From Streptomyces rubrogriseus (GTDB lineage Bacteria > Actinomycetota > Actinomycetes > Streptomycetales > Streptomycetaceae), in contig NZ_CP116256.1 in NCBI RefSeq assembly GCF_027947575.1, positions 3,224,001 to 3,288,000 of the forward strand: a stretch of DNA of 64,000 nt. The letters run 5' to 3'. Below are positions 34,682 to 44,388 of this stretch, in pieces; position 1 is the first letter of the stretch, and every line of letters begins with the position of its first letter. The notes under the pieces are model-generated. The model worked only from the letters and a program-made list of their open reading frames with translations, ran no database searches and was not told where the DNA came from. Position numbers and translations under genes: made by a program.

Positions 34682-34927
34682 ATGCTGACGACAGCAGTAC
34701 GCGAATCATGTCGAACAGCACAGCGTCGGACGAGTCGGATTCGTCGCGCCAAACGTGTGTCGGACGGACTTCCCGGCCGGGCGATTCGCGGGGGCGTCCC
34801 CCCACCCCCGCCACGGCCGCACGGTGGCCGGAAGCCCTCGCGCCGCGCCAGTGCCGCGGATCCACGGCCGAGCCCGCCACCGAGGCGCCGGTGAGCTGCG
34901 GGTGACGCAGAAACGAAGGGTGAAGAG
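34682..34927 (+). other. Long predicted leader of cytochrome b gene
   Basis: About 240 bases between the promoter element and the ATG. Short open frames exist (for example from 34682 and 34708) but have proline/arginine-rich translations, no family and no good ribosome site. The leader could be structured RNA or hold a short regulatory peptide; neither is established. Confidence 0.35.
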
Positions 34928-36547
34928 ATGGGCCACGACAGCCGGCCGGTGGAGCCGGAGCAGAAGCGCGCGGGGGAGAGGCTCGCCCGATGGGCGGACA
35001 GCCGGCTGGGCCGGCGCCCTGTCGCGCGCTCCGTCCGGCGCCTGGTCTTCCCCGACCACTGGTCGTTCATGCTCGGCGAGATCGCGCTCTACAGTTTCGT
35101 GATCCTGCTGATCACCGGTGTCTATCTGAGCCTCTACTTCCACCCCTCCTCCGACCTCGTGATCTACCAGGGCGACTACGCCCCGTTGCGCGGGCAGTTG
35201 GTGTCGGAGGCCTTCGACTCGACCCTGCACATATCCTTCGACGTCCGCGGCGGCCTGCTCGTCCGCCAGGCCCACCACTGGGCGGCCCTGGTCTTCGTCG
35301 CCGCCGTCCTCGCCCACATGCTGCGGGTCTTCTTCACCGGCGCGTTCCGCAAGCCGCGGGAGCTGAACTGGGTGCTGGGGTTCGGAGTGCTCGTCCTGGC
35401 GATGTTCGCGGGCCTGACCGGCTACGACCTGCCGGGGGACCTGCTGTCCGGCACCGGCCTCCAGGTCGTGAACGGCACGATCCTGTCGATCCCCGTCGTC
35501 GGGACCTATCTGTCGTTCTTCCTCTTCGGCGGTGAGTTCCCCGGCGACGACCTGATCGCCCGCTTCAACGCCCTGCACGTCCTGGTCATCCCCGCACTCA
35601 TGGTCGTCCTCATCGTCGGCTACGTGGTCCTGGCCCTGCGCCACCGGCCCGCTCAGTACCCCGGACCCGGCCGTACCCGCGACAACGTCGTCGGCCTTCC
35701 GGCCAAGGTGTACGCCGTGAAGGCCGTCGGATACTTCTTCCTCGTGACCGGCGTGATCTTCTTCATGGCCGCCGTCGCCGAGATCAACCCCGTCTGGGAC
35801 TACGGCCCCTTCCGTCCCGACCAGGTCTCCGCCGGATCCCAGCCCGACTGGTACATGGGCGTCGCCGACGGACTGCTGCGCGTCATGCCCGGCTGGGAGA
35901 TCGACTTCTGGGGCCACACCCTGGCGCTGGACAACCTGCTGCCGCTGCTGGCCGGGACGCTGCTCTTCCTGGCCATGGGCGCCTATCCGTTCCTGGAGGC
36001 CTGGGTGACGGACGACGACAGCGAGCACCACCTGCTGGACCGTCCCCGCAACCGCCCGGTACGCACCGCCCTCGGCGTGGCCTGGCTCAGCGTCTACGCG
36101 GTGGCCCTGATCGGTGCCGCCAACGACATCATCGCCACCCGCCTGCACGTGTCCGTCAACGACGTGACCTGGGCCGTGCGCGTCGGCCTCTTCGTCGTCC
36201 CGGTCCTGGCCTTCGTCGTCACCAAGCGGGTGGCACTGGGACTGCAGCGCAGGGACCGCGACCTGGTGCTGCACGGCCGCGAGACCGGCGTCGTCAAGCG
36301 CCTGCCGCACGGTGAGTACGTCGAGGTGCACGAGCCCCTCGACCCGGCGCGACTGCACACGCTGACCTCGCACGAGCAGAACCGGCCCCTGGACGCCGTA
36401 CCCCCGCGCGACGGGGACGGTGCCGTGGCCCGCAGCACACAGCGCCTGCGCACCGGGCTCAGCGGCTTCCTCTACGGCCCCGGCACGCAGGTCCCCAAGC
36501 CCACGGCGACCGAGCACGAGGAGATCACCGGTCGGCACGGGTCCTGA
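34928..36547 (+). CDS. Cytochrome b (QcrB-like), orphan paralogue
   Basis: Membrane cytochrome b of 539 residues, near the length of actinobacterial QcrB (about 545). About eight or nine spans are visible. Haem-ligand His pairs are seen in QAHHWAALVFVAAVLAHMLR (about 115-134) and NALHVLVIPALMVVLIVGYVVLALRH (about 216-241). The quinol-site PDWYMGVADGLLRVMPGWEI is near residues 302-321. QcrB normally acts in the qcrCAB supercomplex; here no qcrA, qcrC or cta gene is near, so it is a second, isolated copy. The ATG follows GGGTGAAGAG. A recurrent promoter element lies about 240 bases upstream. It could remodel the bc1 complex under stress. Confidence 0.9.
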   Translation: MGHDSRPVEPEQKRAGERLARWADSRLGRRPVARSVRRLVFPDHWSFMLGEIALYSFVILLITGVYLSLYFHPSSDLVIYQGDYAPLRGQLVSEAFDSTLHISFDVRGGLLVRQAHHWAALVFVAAVLAHMLRVFFTGAFRKPRELNWVLGFGVLVLAMFAGLTGYDLPGDLLSGTGLQVVNGTILSIPVVGTYLSFFLFGGEFPGDDLIARFNALHVLVIPALMVVLIVGYVVLALRHRPAQYPGPGRTRDNVVGLPAKVYAVKAVGYFFLVTGVIFFMAAVAEINPVWDYGPFRPDQVSAGSQPDWYMGVADGLLRVMPGWEIDFWGHTLALDNLLPLLAGTLLFLAMGAYPFLEAWVTDDDSEHHLLDRPRNRPVRTALGVAWLSVYAVALIGAANDIIATRLHVSVNDVTWAVRVGLFVVPVLAFVVTKRVALGLQRRDRDLVLHGRETGVVKRLPHGEYVEVHEPLDPARLHTLTSHEQNRPLDAVPPRDGDGAVARSTQRLRTGLSGFLYGPGTQVPKPTATEHEEITGRHGS

Positions 36548-36589
36548 ACCGCGAGGCGACGCACACGGGCGGAGACCATCTTCACACCA

Positions 36590-36616
36590 TGTCACGCATT
36601 TGATGGGTCTCCGGTC
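36590..36616 (+). promoter_or_regulatory. ECF41-like promoter (secreted hydrolase)
   Basis: Plus strand TGTCACG, 15 bases, CGGTC then T: one mismatch in the heptamer, about 68 bases upstream of the ATG. Confidence 0.6.
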
Positions 36617-36684
36617 TAAAAGGTGAAAAGGCGACACAACGTGCCGCACACACCGATCACGATCCCGCCCGAAAGGCATGCGAC

Positions 36685-37527
36685 ATGAACCGCACCTCCC
36701 GCACCAGCCGGACCCGTACGACGATGACCGTCCTGGCCGGCGCCGGTGTCGCCGCCGGCCTGCTCGTCACCACGATCGCCCCGGCCTCCGCCGACAAGCG
36801 TCCGGCCGACCGCGGCGACAAGCCCACCGTCGTCCTGGTCCACGGTGCGTTCGCCGACTCCACGAGCTGGAACGGCGTCATCGACAAGCTCCGGCACGAC
36901 GGCTACCCGGTGGTCGCCGTCGCCAACCCGCTGCGCTCCCTGAGCGGCGACTCCGCCTACCTCGAGGACGTCCTGGCCGGCATCGAGGGACCCGTCGTCC
37001 TGGCCGGTCACTCCTACGGCGGTTCGGTGATCAGCAACGCCGCCACCGGCAACAAGAACGTCAAGGCGCTGGTCTACCTCGCCGCCTTCCTCCCCGAGAA
37101 GGGCGAGAGCGCGGTCGACCTGTCCGGGCGGTTCCCCGGCAGCACCCTCGGCGAGGCACTCCGCCCCGTGCCGGTGACGAACGCCGACGGTTCCCAGGGC
37201 ACCGACCTCTACATCCGAAACGACAAGTTCCGCCACCAGTTCGCCGCCGACGTCTCCCGTAACAAGACCGACCTGATGGCCGTCACCCAGCGACCGGTCA
37301 CCGAGGCGGCCCTGGCCGAGGGAGCGGGCGAACCGGCCTGGAAGACCATCCCCTCCTGGGTCCTGGTCGCCACCAAGGATCTCAACATCCCCGCCCAGGC
37401 CCAGGAGTTCATGGCCCGTCGGGCCGGTGCCCACACCACCGAGGTGCGATCGTCCCACGCGGTCAGCGTCTCGCAGCCCGGAAAGGTCACCGGCGTCATC
37501 GAGGACGCCGCCCGCTCGGTGCGCTGA
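36685..37527 (+). CDS. Secreted alpha/beta hydrolase (paralogue A)
   Basis: Alpha/beta hydrolase of 280 residues with an N-terminal signal peptide: basic RTSRTSRTRTT, then a hydrophobic stretch to about residue 36 ending PASA. Mature part: VLVHGAFADSTSWN (about 50-63), nucleophile elbow AGHSYGGSVISNAATG (about 108-123) and a late His in SSHAVSVSQPG. Closely related to the cytoplasmic protein encoded at 48680-49399 (VHGAFADSSSWN and AGHSYGGSVISNAATG shared), which lacks the signal. The presence of Arg-rich residues and no clear twin-Arg consensus leaves Sec export more likely than Tat. The ATG follows GAAAGGCATGCG. A strong terminator hairpin follows. Confidence 0.9.
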   Translation: MNRTSRTSRTRTTMTVLAGAGVAAGLLVTTIAPASADKRPADRGDKPTVVLVHGAFADSTSWNGVIDKLRHDGYPVVAVANPLRSLSGDSAYLEDVLAGIEGPVVLAGHSYGGSVISNAATGNKNVKALVYLAAFLPEKGESAVDLSGRFPGSTLGEALRPVPVTNADGSQGTDLYIRNDKFRHQFAADVSRNKTDLMAVTQRPVTEAALAEGAGEPAWKTIPSWVLVATKDLNIPAQAQEFMARRAGAHTTEVRSSHAVSVSQPGKVTGVIEDAARSVR

Positions 37528-37544
37528 GAGCGCACCCGTGATCG

Positions 37545-37572
37545 AAGGGCCGGTGGTTCGCCACCGGCCCTT
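37545..37572 (+). terminator. Intrinsic-type terminator
   Basis: Perfect 12-base stem AAGGGCCGGTGG with a TTCG tetraloop, followed by T and C residues, 17 bases after the secreted hydrolase stop. Confidence 0.8.
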
Positions 37573-37632
37573 TCCCGACCCCGCGCCGTGTGCGTGTCGC
37601 GCACCGGTTCCCGGCCGCCCAAGGACGGACTC

Positions 37633-38124
37633 ATGCGCCGCGAACCGCGGATCATCCCGATAGGTCCCGGCCAACTCGCCCGCACCGTGGCGATGCACCG
37701 CCGCTGCTCCCCGCAGACCCTGTGGAGCCGCTACCACCGGGCGATGGCCGACCCCCGCACGTATGTGCCCACTCTGCTGTCCCGCCCAGGATCGGTACAC
37801 CTGGCCGCGGTGGGCGCCACCGGACGCATCGTCGCCGTGGGCCACCTGATGCCGGATCGGACTGCCGCCGAGGCGGCGCTGCTGGTCGAGGACTCCTGGC
37901 AGGGCCGGGGACTCGGGACCCGACTGCTCCAGCACCTGGCCGAGCACGCGTGGACCGGCGGCTGGACGACGCTCTACGGCCTCTTCCTGGCCGGCGACGA
38001 GCGGATCGACGCCATGCTGCGGCACGCGCCGGTTCCTGTGCGGCGCACGGAGGAGGGCGGCGCCGTCACCGCACGGGTACAGGTCCACGACTTGACGGCC
38101 CACGCGTCCGTCCCCCGTCAGTGA
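37633..38124 (+). CDS. GNAT-family acetyltransferase
   Basis: N-acetyltransferase of about 163 residues. The acetyl-CoA loop QGRGLGTRLLQHL is near residues 93-105, preceded by the beta strand AALLVEDSWQ. An N-terminal PITPGQLARTVAMHRRCSP-type segment (near 9-28) matches stand-alone or Pat-like GNAT domains (TLWSRYHR near residue 33). The acceptor could be a lysine side chain or a small amine. ATG 37633 follows AAGGACGG. It sits after the hydrolase terminator, so it has its own unseen promoter, and ends at a strong hairpin facing the E2 gene. Confidence 0.82.
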   Translation: MRREPRIIPIGPGQLARTVAMHRRCSPQTLWSRYHRAMADPRTYVPTLLSRPGSVHLAAVGATGRIVAVGHLMPDRTAAEAALLVEDSWQGRGLGTRLLQHLAEHAWTGGWTTLYGLFLAGDERIDAMLRHAPVPVRRTEEGGAVTARVQVHDLTAHASVPRQ

Positions 38125-38134
38125 CGCGTACGGA

Positions 38135-38167
38135 AGAGCCGGTGCGGGCATCGCCCGCACCGGCTCT
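38135..38167. terminator. Bidirectional terminator, GNAT/E2
   Basis: Perfect 15-base stem AGAGCCGGTGCGGGC with a three-base loop, between the convergent acetyltransferase and E2 genes. Confidence 0.82.
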
Positions 38168-38173
38168 CCCCGT

Positions 38174-39346
<1,173 letters not shown>

Positions 39347-39455
39347 GATGACGTTCAACTCCTCACGGAACGACGGGGCGCCTGGCCCGGCCGGACCTGT
39401 CGTGCACGGCCCGCGTCGGACGACGCGGGCGGTAGGGGGCGCCTCGTACGGGGGT

Positions 39456-42143
39456 TCAGCGGTCGAGGCCGTACTGCGCGCGGGCCCGCGCGACGGTCTC
39501 CGGCGGGACCTGCCCCGCCCGGGCCAGACGGTCCAGTGCGGTCACCACGATCGACTCGGCGTCGACCCGGAAGTAGCGGCGCACGTCCTCACGGGTGTCG
39601 GACAGCCCGAAACCGTCGGTGCCCAGGGAGTAGTAGTCCTGCTCGACCCACTGGCCGATCTGGTCGGGCACCTGCCGCATCCAGTCGCTGACGGCCAGCA
39701 CCGGCCCCGGCGCCCCGGCCAGGGCACGAGTGACGAACGGGGCGCGTTCCTCGCCCCGCGTCCGGGCGTCGTCGGCACGCATCGCGTCCCGGCGCAGCTC
39801 CGTCCAGGACGTCACCGACCACACGTCGGCGTGCACGCCCCAGTCGGAGGCGAGCAGTTCCTGCGCGCGCAGGACCCAGTGGATCGCCGTACCGGAGGCG
39901 AGCAGCTGGAGCCGGGGCCCGGCCGCGGGCGCTTCGGCGGTCCGGTACCGGTAGATGCCCCGGACGATGCCCTCCTCGATGCCGGGGACCGGCGGCATGG
40001 CGGGCTGGTGCTTGGGCTCGTTGTACACGGTCAGGTAGTAGAAGACGTCCTCGGGCCGCTCGCCGTACATGCGGCGCAGACCGTCCCGGACGATGACCGC
40101 GATCTCGTAGGCGAACGCCGGGTCGTAGCTGACGGCCGCCGGATTGGTGGCGGCGAGCAGGTGCGAGTGGCCGTCCCCGTGCTGCAGGCCCTCGCCGGTC
40201 ATCGTCGTGCGTCCGGCGGTGCCGCCGACCACGAAGCCGCGGCCCATCTGGTCGCCCAGCGCCCAGAACTGGTCGCCGGTGCGCTGGAAACCGAACATGG
40301 CGTAGAAGATGTAAAAGGGGATCATGGGTTCGCCGTGCGTGGCGTACGACGTGGCTGCGGCGGCGAACTCGGCGACGGAACCGGCCTCGGTGATGCCCTC
40401 GATGAGCAGCTGCCCGGTCGTGCTCTCCAGGTAGTGGAGCAGTTGGTCCGCGTCGACCGGGTCGTAGGTCTGGCCCTGCGGCGAGTAGATGCCGGCGGTG
40501 GGGAACATCGACTCCATGCCGAAGGTGCGCGCCTCGTCGGGGACGATCGGCACCCAGCGGGCCCCGCTGCGCGGGTCGCGCATCAGGTCCTTGACCAGCC
40601 GGACCAGTGCCATCGTGGTGGCCATCTCCTGGTGGCCGGACCCCTTCGCCAGGTCCTCGAAGGGCTTGGCGGGCGGTTCCGGCAGCGGCTTGGCGACCAC
40701 CCGGCGCACGGGCGCGGGCCCGCCCAGCGCGGCCCGGCGTTCGCGCAGGTATCGCACCTCGGGCGAGTCCTCCCCGGGATGCCAGAACGGGACCTGGTCG
40801 CCGGCGAGCGCGCTGTCGGGGATGGGCAGCTCCAGCAGGTCGCGCATGGCGCGGAACTGCTCCATGGTGAGCTTCTTCATCTGGTGGTTGGCGTTGCGCG
40901 ACTCGAACGCCGGGCCCAGCGTGTGGCCCTTCACCGTCTGGGCGAGGACCACCGTCGGGGCGCCCCGGTGTTCCACGGCGGCCCGGTAGGCGGCGTACAC
41001 CTTCAACGGCTCGTGTCCGCCCCGCGAGTTCTCGAACAGCTCGACCACCCGCGCGTCGCTCAGGGAGGCGGAGAGCGCCGACAGGGCGTCACCCGTGAAG
41101 AAGTGCTTGCGTATGTAGGCCGCGTCCCGCGCGGCGAGCGTCTGCATCTGGGCGTCGGGCACCTCGCCGAGGCGCCGTACCAGGTCGCCGGTGGTGTCCT
41201 GCCCCAGCAACGGGTCCCAGGCCTCGCCCCAGAGCGTCTTGACCACGTTCCAGCCCGCGCCCCGGAACCGTGCCTCCAGTTCCTGGACGATCTTCGAGTT
41301 GGACCGTACCGGGCCGTCCAGGCGCTGGAGATTGCAGTTGATGACGAAGGTCAGGTTGTCCAGGTTCTCGCGGGAGGCCAGGGTCAGGGCGGCCGTCGAC
41401 TCCGGCTCGTCCATCTCCCCGTCGCCCAGGAACGCCCACACCCGTGACGCGGAGGTGTCCTTGATGCCGCGGGCGTGCAGATAGCGGTTGAACCGGGCCT
41501 GGTAGACGGCGCTGAGGGGGCCCAGTCCCATGGAGACCGTCGGGAACTCCCACAGCCACGGCAGCCGCCGGGGGTGCGGATAGGACGGAAGCCCGTGGCC
41601 GCCTGCCTCCCGGCGGAAGGCGTCCAGTTGGCTCTCGCTCAGCCGTCCCTCCAGGAAGACCCGGGCGTAGATGCCGGGGGAGGCGTGGCCCTGGACGAAG
41701 AGCTGGTCGCCGGAGCCGTCCCCGTCCTTGCCCCGGAAGAAGTGGTGGAAGCCGATCTCGTAGAGCCAGGCCGCCGAGGCGTAGGTGGAGATGTGGCCGC
41801 CCAGCCCGAGGCGCGCGCCGCGGGTGACCATCGCCGCCGCGTTCCACCGGTTGAGCGCGGTGATCCTGGACTCCATCTCCAGGTCACCGTCGAACTCCGG
41901 CTGCGCGGCGGCGGGAACGGTGTTGATGTAGTCCGAGTGCAGCAGCCCCGGCAGGGACATGCCCGTGCTCGCGGCGAACTCGTGCACCCGCCGCAGCAGG
42001 TACACCGCCCGTTCCGGCCCCGCGTTGCGCACGACGGCGTCGAGGGAGGCCCGCCACTCGGCGGTCTCCTCGCGGTCGCGGTCGGGCAGCTGGTCGAGCT
42101 CACTGATCGCAGGTGTTCCGGTGGGCCGGGAGGGTTCACTCAT
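39456..42143 (-). CDS. aceE: Pyruvate dehydrogenase E1 component (homodimeric)
   Basis: AceE-type E1 of about 895 residues. N-terminal MSEPSRPTG then RDREETAEWRASLDAVVRNAG (about 22-42). The thiamine diphosphate motif GDGEMDEPESTAAL lies near residues 240-253 and ends NCNLQRLDGPVR. It decarboxylates pyruvate and acetylates E2 in the cytoplasm. ATG 42143 follows AAGAAGG; the longer upstream frame is non-family. Gene order NmrA-like, aceE, E2, all minus strand, with gaps of 116 and 109 bases, fits one transcript starting at the recurrent promoter 43092-43118. Actinomycetes usually have another aceE elsewhere, so this may be a stress-induced isoform. Confidence 0.93.
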   Translation of the reverse strand: MSEPSRPTGTPAISELDQLPDRDREETAEWRASLDAVVRNAGPERAVYLLRRVHEFAASTGMSLPGLLHSDYINTVPAAAQPEFDGDLEMESRITALNRWNAAAMVTRGARLGLGGHISTYASAAWLYEIGFHHFFRGKDGDGSGDQLFVQGHASPGIYARVFLEGRLSESQLDAFRREAGGHGLPSYPHPRRLPWLWEFPTVSMGLGPLSAVYQARFNRYLHARGIKDTSASRVWAFLGDGEMDEPESTAALTLASRENLDNLTFVINCNLQRLDGPVRSNSKIVQELEARFRGAGWNVVKTLWGEAWDPLLGQDTTGDLVRRLGEVPDAQMQTLAARDAAYIRKHFFTGDALSALSASLSDARVVELFENSRGGHEPLKVYAAYRAAVEHRGAPTVVLAQTVKGHTLGPAFESRNANHQMKKLTMEQFRAMRDLLELPIPDSALAGDQVPFWHPGEDSPEVRYLRERRAALGGPAPVRRVVAKPLPEPPAKPFEDLAKGSGHQEMATTMALVRLVKDLMRDPRSGARWVPIVPDEARTFGMESMFPTAGIYSPQGQTYDPVDADQLLHYLESTTGQLLIEGITEAGSVAEFAAAATSYATHGEPMIPFYIFYAMFGFQRTGDQFWALGDQMGRGFVVGGTAGRTTMTGEGLQHGDGHSHLLAATNPAAVSYDPAFAYEIAVIVRDGLRRMYGERPEDVFYYLTVYNEPKHQPAMPPVPGIEEGIVRGIYRYRTAEAPAAGPRLQLLASGTAIHWVLRAQELLASDWGVHADVWSVTSWTELRRDAMRADDARTRGEERAPFVTRALAGAPGPVLAVSDWMRQVPDQIGQWVEQDYYSLGTDGFGLSDTREDVRRYFRVDAESIVVTALDRLARAGQVPPETVARARAQYGLDR

Positions 42144-42259
42144 GGCAGCCTTCTTGTCACGGCGTGGGTGTCGGCGGCACCGGCCGCGGACACGGTGGTT
42201 GTCGCGGGGCGACAGGTCTGAGGGGAGACCCGGGCGACGGGCAGCGCCGCCCGGCGGGG

Positions 42260-43000
42260 TCAGCGGCTCTTGAGCCACTCGGTGAACGTGTGATGGGCCA
42301 GCCGGGCGTCCGGCCCGGGAAGCAGGGCCCGCTCCTCGAGCACCGCGCCGAAGAACGGGGCCCGCGCGTCGGCGATCACCGGGCCGGGCCGGCCGAGGAG
42401 AGCGAGTACGTCGGCCGTCATGTCCTCCAGCCGGAGCTCCTCCGGCCCGGCTGTCTCGACCACGCCGAACTGCGGCAGTCCCACCGCGACATGGGCGAGG
42501 AGCGCGGCGACGTCGTCGGCCGAGACGGGGCGCAGCAGCAGCGGCGGCACATGGACGCCGTCGGGCCGGGTACCGGCCGCGGCGGCGGCCTCCACGGACT
42601 CGTGGAACGGCGTGGCGCGCACCACGGAGTACGGCACGGTGGTGTGCCGGACCAGGTCCTCCTGCGCCGCCTTGGCCTGGAAGTAGCCCGCCCCGATCCG
42701 GTCGGAGCCCACCACCGAGAGCGCCACGTAGTGCTCGACGTTCGCCGCGGCGGCCGCCTGGAGGAGGTTGCCCGTCGCGGTGGTGAAGAACGCCGTGCCG
42801 GCCTGCTGACGCCGGGAGGGCGCGTCGGTGACGTCCACGATCACCTCGGCGCCGCGCAGCGCCCGGTCCAGGCCCTGGCCGGTGCTGACGTCGACTCCTT
42901 CCCCGCGCGACACCGGCACGACCTCCACCCCGTGGTCCCGGAGCCGCACGACGGTCCGGGAACCGATCAGTCCGGTGGCACCTGCAACGACGACTCTCAT
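42260..43000 (-). CDS. NmrA-like NAD(P)-binding oxidoreductase (paralogue B)
   Basis: Protein of 246 residues, full-length paralogue of 22396-23142. Rossmann motif GATGLIGSRTVVRL is near residues 7-20, VIVDVTDAPSR near 53-63, YVALSVVGSDR near 91-101 and GYFQAKAAQEDL with the conserved Lys near 104-115. Like its relative it could reduce a carbonyl or sense NADP. The ATG follows GGAGGAGACGC. It heads the operon with aceE and E2; an element TGTCACA-N15-CTGTC is about 92 bases upstream. Back to back with a second copy serving the cupin gene. Confidence 0.9.
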   Translation of the reverse strand: MRVVVAGATGLIGSRTVVRLRDHGVEVVPVSRGEGVDVSTGQGLDRALRGAEVIVDVTDAPSRRQQAGTAFFTTATGNLLQAAAAANVEHYVALSVVGSDRIGAGYFQAKAAQEDLVRHTTVPYSVVRATPFHESVEAAAAAGTRPDGVHVPPLLLRPVSADDVAALLAHVAVGLPQFGVVETAGPEELRLEDMTADVLALLGRPGPVIADARAPFFGAVLEERALLPGPDARLAHHTFTEWLKSR

Positions 43001-43091
43001 CTGCGTCTCCTCCGTCGGGGGCCGATGACCCCGCTGGGTGTCGAGGGCGGATCGTGGCGGATGCGGAGTGCCACCGTGCCCGTCTCTCCTA

Positions 43092-43118
43092 GACAGATCG
43101 CAGGTCCTTCGTGTGACA
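43092..43118 (-). promoter_or_regulatory. ECF41-like promoter (NmrA/aceE/E2 operon)
   Basis: Minus strand TGTCACA, 15 bases, CTGTC then T: perfect heptamer, about 92 bases upstream of the NmrA-like ATG; 37 bases from the divergent copy at 43156. Confidence 0.65.
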
Positions 43119-43155
43119 CCGTGCGGGACGGCCGCCGCCGACCGCCGTGGCGCGG

Positions 43156-43182
43156 TGTCACAGACCCGCCCGGTACCCGGTC
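43156..43182 (+). promoter_or_regulatory. ECF41-like promoter (cupin gene)
   Basis: Plus strand TGTCACA, 15 bases, CGGTC then A: perfect match, about 93 bases upstream of the cupin ATG. Confidence 0.7.
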
Positions 43183-43275
43183 AGGAGGGCGAGCGGTCAT
43201 CACGACCGGAGACGACCCCGTGACGGCGGACGACGTGCCGCCCGGTCACGGCGGAACCACGGAAGGTGCGACTCG

Positions 43276-43728
43276 ATGTCGGAGAATGCACAGCACGCCC
43301 ACCACGGACACGGAACCGGCGACGCGGACGGCCCGAGCTGGACCCGCGCGGCGAAGATGATCCAGGACGCCTCGCCGATCGTCGTCCCCGAGGGCGCCTC
43401 GGCGATGACCATCCACGTCGAGTGGGAGCCCGGCGACCCCGGCACTCCGCCGCACCGCCACTCCGGACCGGCGTTCGGTTACGTCATCAAGGGCGCCGTC
43501 CGCTTCGAACTGGAGGGTGAGCCCGAGCGTGTGGTCGAGGCCGGCGGCACCTTCTGGGAGCCGGGCGGCGACGCCATCCACTACCAGGACGGCAACGCGC
43601 TCAGCGACGAGAAGACGGAGTTCGTCGTCACGATGATGTGCGCGCCCGGCAAACCCATGCTCGAACTGGTCGACGAGGCGGAGCTGAAGGAGCGCGCCCA
43701 CCTGCGCGCACCCCGGCCCACCGCCTGA
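43276..43728 (+). CDS. Cupin-domain protein
   Basis: Single-domain cupin of about 150 residues. Motif 1 is GTPPHRHSGPAFGYVIKGAVRFELEGE near residues 56-82 with metal-binding His pair and Glu, and motif 2 is WEPGGDAIHYQDGN near 94-107 with the last His. The N-terminus is histidine-rich (AQHAHHGHG). Probably a metal-dependent dioxygenase, isomerase or quercetinase-like enzyme. The ATG follows GGAAGGTGCG. A strong inverted repeat follows its stop. A second, different cupin gene converges on it. Confidence 0.85.
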   Translation: MSENAQHAHHGHGTGDADGPSWTRAAKMIQDASPIVVPEGASAMTIHVEWEPGDPGTPPHRHSGPAFGYVIKGAVRFELEGEPERVVEAGGTFWEPGGDAIHYQDGNALSDEKTEFVVTMMCAPGKPMLELVDEAELKERAHLRAPRPTA

Positions 43729-43749
43729 CCCTCGGCCGGGGCACTCACG

Positions 43750-43808
43750 ACGGGGCCCCGCACCCGTGACACCGGCCAGGCCGGGAGGTCACGGATGCGG
43801 GGCCCCGT
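43750..43808. terminator. Bidirectional terminator between cupin genes
   Basis: Inverted repeat with 21-base arms (43750-43770 and 43788-43808) and a single mismatch, between the convergent cupin genes. Confidence 0.8.
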
Positions 43809-43848
43809 CGCTGTGCGGTGTCAATGGCTCCCGCTCCTACCCGTGCTC

Positions 43849-44343
43849 CTACTCCACGAAGTACGAGTCGTGCCGGTCGAAGAACGCGGCACGCTCCTCC
43901 TCGGAAGCGTGCCCCAGCCGGGAGACCTGCTCGAAGTACTCCTCGCGCGGGGCGCCCGGGGTGAACAGCAGCAGCATGTCGGCCGGTGCGTCGGAGTCGT
44001 TGCGGAAGGCGTGCAGCCCGCCCTGGGGGACGTGCAGGAAGTCACCCTTGCGGGCGTCGACCCACTGCACACCGTCGAACACGCGCACGGTCCCGTCCAG
44101 GATGAAGAAGGACTCCGAGATCCGCTTGTGGAAATGGGTCTTGGGGCCGCCCGCCCGGGGCCGCATCTCGACCCGGTACAGCCCGAACTCGCCCCGTGTG
44201 GTGGCCGTGGTGGCCAGATAGTGGGTGGCGTCCTTTCCGGTACCGCTCTCACCCAGGTTCGGCGGTGTGGTGGCCGGCCGGAAGACGGCGCTGACCTCGC
44301 CGTCCTCACCCCAGTACTTCTGCTCCGGGTACGGGTACGACAT
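43849..44343 (-). CDS. Cupin-domain protein
   Basis: Cupin of 164 residues distinct from that at 43276. GGPKTHFHKRISESFFILDGTVRVFDG is near residues 65-91 and carries the two His and a Glu of motif 1. VDARKGDFLHVPQGGLHAFRND (about 95-116) is motif 2 with its His. The enzyme role is unknown; an oxidative or isomerising step on a small ligand is likely. The ATG follows GAAAGGAACC. It lies 45 bases after the MFS exporter gene and shares its direction, so it is probably the last gene of the AhpD-like/MFS/cupin transcript. Confidence 0.85.
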   Translation of the reverse strand: MSYPYPEQKYWGEDGEVSAVFRPATTPPNLGESGTGKDATHYLATTATTRGEFGLYRVEMRPRAGGPKTHFHKRISESFFILDGTVRVFDGVQWVDARKGDFLHVPQGGLHAFRNDSDAPADMLLLFTPGAPREEYFEQVSRLGHASEEERAAFFDRHDSYFVE

Positions 44344-44388
44344 GTCTGGTTCCTTTCGTACGGCAAGCGCTGCGCGCGGCGCCGGTTG

